Below, in pieces: positions 6,025 to 7,563 of a DNA stretch of 7,563 nucleotides. Below the pieces are notes generated by a model. That model ran no database searches and was not told the origin of the DNA. It saw only the letters and a list, made by a program, of their open reading frames with translations. The position numbers and the translations under genes are program-made. How positions within the stretch are numbered: position 1 is the stretch's first letter; every line of letters starts with the position of its first letter. This DNA is from an uncultured Phascolarctobacterium sp. GTDB lineage: Bacteria > Bacillota > Negativicutes > Acidaminococcales > Acidaminococcaceae. The stretch spans positions 1-7,563 of the forward strand of contig USBV01000074.1 of the NCBI GenBank assembly GCA_900553055.1, given 5' to 3'.

Positions 6025-7410
6025 TTAGGCCTTATTTCCCAAATTTTCCTGTGCATGCTGAGCGCAATGCTCCATAAAGCTGCGGGCAAACGCGGGATTG
6101 CCCCACAGATGGATGTGCGGATAGCCTGCATACATCGTAGCATTAGCCGTCGCACATTCCCAGCTGCCGCGGCCACTGGCCTTAGCAGCGATAAAGCTTT
6201 GCCCATTATTGGTGCTGTCGCTATAATGGAACTCGTGTCCATTAATGCAGCCACCCTTGGCGCAAAGCACATTATCCTCCTGAGCAGTAAGATGCACATA
6301 ACCAAAACGCGTCAGCTTCTTAGTCATCGCCGTCTCGCCCACTATGGCACCCACCCAGGGATATACTTTTTCGCCCTCGCGATAGCCATCTAATAGGTAC
6401 ATAAAGCCGCCGCATTCCGCAAAGCAAGGCATGCCGCTAGTTACAGCGGCCTTCACGTCCGCGCGCATGCTTTCATTGTTCGCTAATTGTTCGGCATAAA
6501 GCTCGGGATAGCCACCGCCAAGGATTAAACCATGGCAGTCAGCTGGCAAATGAGCATCGTGCACGGGGCTAAAGGGTACTAGCTCCGCACCCAGCTCGCT
6601 TAATAAATCGAGAGCATCCTGGTAGTAAAAGCAAAAGGCTTTGTCCTGCGCAATGGCCACACGCACCTTCTGGGCACACACCGGTTCAAGGCACACCGGC
6701 TCGTACTCCAAGGGCGCAGCAGCGCGAGCAACCTCCAGCAAGGCATCCAGATCAATGGATTTCGCAGCCTGTGCGGCCAGCCTATCCACAATCTGCTGCA
6801 GGTCACCAATCTCCTCAGCAGTAACAAGTCCCAAATGCCGACTTTCAAAATTGCAGTCCTGCATCACCGGGAAATAACCTAAAAGCTGCACACCCGTCTC
6901 TTGCTCGATTACGTCTTTATAAAAAATATAGCTCATGGGATTAACATTGTTCAAAATGGCGCCCACGATATGGCTGTCCGGGCGAAAATCCTTAAAGCCC
7001 TTAATCATCGCGGCAATGGATAAGGCGGCTCCCTTGCCATTTACAACCAGCACCACCGGCGTATTGCAGGTGCAGGCCAGGTCATACGCACTGGCCTCGC
7101 TGGTTTTGCCCATGCCATCATAAAAGCCCATGGCGCCCTCGAACACAGCCACATCAGCCTTGGCAGCGTTTTTTGCTACCAGCATGCGCGCTGTTTCCTT
7201 GCCCAGCATAAAAATATCTAAATTGCGGGACTTGGCACCGATAACGCGGGAATGGAACATGGGGTCGATATAATCAGGACCGGATTTAAAGGCAGCAACA
7301 TTCAGGCCCCTGTTCAAAAGAGCCTTCAATAAACCGCAAACCAGTGTAGTTTTGCCTGTGCCGCTGCCGGGGGCACTAATCATAAAACGGGGCAGCATCA
7401 TTTCAGCCAT
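6025..7410 (-). CDS. cbiA: Cobyrinate a,c-diamide synthase CbiA
   Basis: CbiA uses ATP and glutamine to amidate the a and c carboxylates of cobyrinate, forming the substrate of the adenosyltransferase. The 461-residue protein has the standard two-domain layout. The N-terminal synthetase domain carries the P-loop SAPGSGTGKTT (12-22), FKSGPDYIDP (41-50) and EGAMGFYDG (91-99). The C-terminal glutamine amidotransferase domain has LILGGGYPELYA (295-306), the nucleophile Cys333 in FAECGGFMYL, GHEFHYS (391-397), and a C-terminal AGYPHIHLWGNP segment that supplies the catalytic His434. The ATG has AAGGAAG (7423-7417) with a 6-nt spacer, placed in the last codons of the upstream gene, whose stop is 1 nt away. 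The longer hydrogenobyrinate enzyme CobB is a homologue, but the anaerobic-type neighbours favour CbiA. No key residue is missing. Confidence 0.96.
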   Translation of the reverse strand: MAEMMLPRFMISAPGSGTGKTTLVCGLLKALLNRGLNVAAFKSGPDYIDPMFHSRVIGAKSRNLDIFMLGKETARMLVAKNAAKADVAVFEGAMGFYDGMGKTSEASAYDLACTCNTPVVLVVNGKGAALSIAAMIKGFKDFRPDSHIVGAILNNVNPMSYIFYKDVIEQETGVQLLGYFPVMQDCNFESRHLGLVTAEEIGDLQQIVDRLAAQAAKSIDLDALLEVARAAAPLEYEPVCLEPVCAQKVRVAIAQDKAFCFYYQDALDLLSELGAELVPFSPVHDAHLPADCHGLILGGGYPELYAEQLANNESMRADVKAAVTSGMPCFAECGGFMYLLDGYREGEKVYPWVGAIVGETAMTKKLTRFGYVHLTAQEDNVLCAKGGCINGHEFHYSDSTNNGQSFIAAKASGRGSWECATANATMYAGYPHIHLWGNPAFARSFMEHCAQHAQENLGNKA

Positions 7411-7411
7411 G

Positions 7412-7561
7412 TTAATCTTCCTTCTTCAAAGCAGTCATTACATAAACAGGATTTTGTGCCATCATCAAATTATAGTGGCCTAAATGCTTGCTGCGAGCCA
7501 CAAAAACATTGACGATTTCCAAGGAGTAATCCTGCTTCTCCTTGTAGAAATTTGCAACCTC
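7412..7561 (-). CDS. cbiT: C-terminal fragment, probable cobalt-precorrin-6B C15-methyltransferase/decarboxylase CbiT
   Basis: Only the last 49 residues and a TAA stop are inside the window; the gene continues beyond 7563. The tail has a beta-strand-like SLEIVNVFVARSKHLG, then HYNLMMAQNPVYVMTALKK, ending KED. This resembles the end of CbiT/CobL-type methyltransferases, which finish with a substrate-loop strand followed by an NPV-containing final strand. CbiT methylates C-15 and decarboxylates the C-12 acetate of cobalt-precorrin-6B. The stop is 1 nt before the cbiA ATG, and the cbiA ribosome binding site sits in its last codons, so both are in one operon. It could be a stand-alone CbiT or the CbiT half of a CbiE-CbiT fusion; the visible part cannot decide. 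Identification rests on a short tail plus context. Confidence 0.65.
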   Translation of the reverse strand, partial: EVANFYKEKQDYSLEIVNVFVARSKHLGHYNLMMAQNPVYVMTALKKED

Positions 7562-7563
7562 CG

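Noticed and set aside
5868..6305. Minus-strand frame of about 145 codons spanning the cbiA/cbiB junction
   Set aside because: It is an out-of-frame overlap of two genes with intact catalytic motifs, so it is neither a separate gene nor evidence of a frameshift.
1..7563. CRISPR array, insertion sequence, cobalamin riboswitch or phage genes
   Set aside because: No spaced direct repeats, transposase motifs, terminal inverted repeats or B12-box sequence were seen; a riboswitch would be expected upstream of the operon, outside this window.

Overview
The window is one tightly packed, single-direction (minus-strand) block of late cobalamin (vitamin B12) biosynthesis genes. A tRNA-Asn gene follows it at the low-coordinate end, cut by the window edge. 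The presence of CbiC, CbiA, CbiP and CbiB, a CbiT-like tail, a glutamine-dependent CbiA without visible CobN/S/T-type late cobalt insertion, and strong GGAGG-type ribosome binding sites suggest an anaerobic, cobalt-early Firmicute. Roughly even base composition and the gene set would suit a Negativicutes-type anaerobe (Selenomonas/Phascolarctobacterium/Megasphaera-like), but that placement is inference and weak.

In order of transcription (high to low coordinates) the genes are: the C-terminal end of a probable CbiT (7412-7561); cbiA (6025-7410); cbiB (5054-6010); cobD (3951-5039); an ApgM-like alkaline-phosphatase-superfamily protein (2831-3976); cbiP/cobQ (1309-2829); the adenosyltransferase cobO/cobA/btuR (778-1308); and cbiC (107-736). 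Junctions are overlaps or gaps of at most about 40 nt, and no internal terminator or promoter is evident, so the block reads as one operon whose promoter and any B12 riboswitch lie outside the window. Beyond cbiC, a near-ideal sigma-70 promoter (TTGACA, 17 bp, TATAAT) drives the tRNA-Asn(GUU) gene, of which only the first 36 nt are present.

The genes cover an almost continuous run of the pathway. CbiT does C-15 methylation and decarboxylation, CbiC the methyl migration to cobyrinate, CbiA the a,c-amidation, CobO Co-adenosylation, CbiP the b,d,e,g-amidation, and CbiB attaches aminopropanol phosphate made by CobD from L-threonine phosphate. The one gene without an assigned role is the ApgM-like enzyme, wedged between cobD and cbiP and overlapping cobD by 26 nt. 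It keeps the metal and serine residues of the phosphoglycerate mutase/phosphatase superfamily but has a changed catalytic-serine loop. The most attractive reading is that it supplies the CobD substrate (L-threonine O-3-phosphate) or serves as a non-orthologous alpha-ribazole-phosphate phosphatase. Nothing else in the window looks like an undescribed system.
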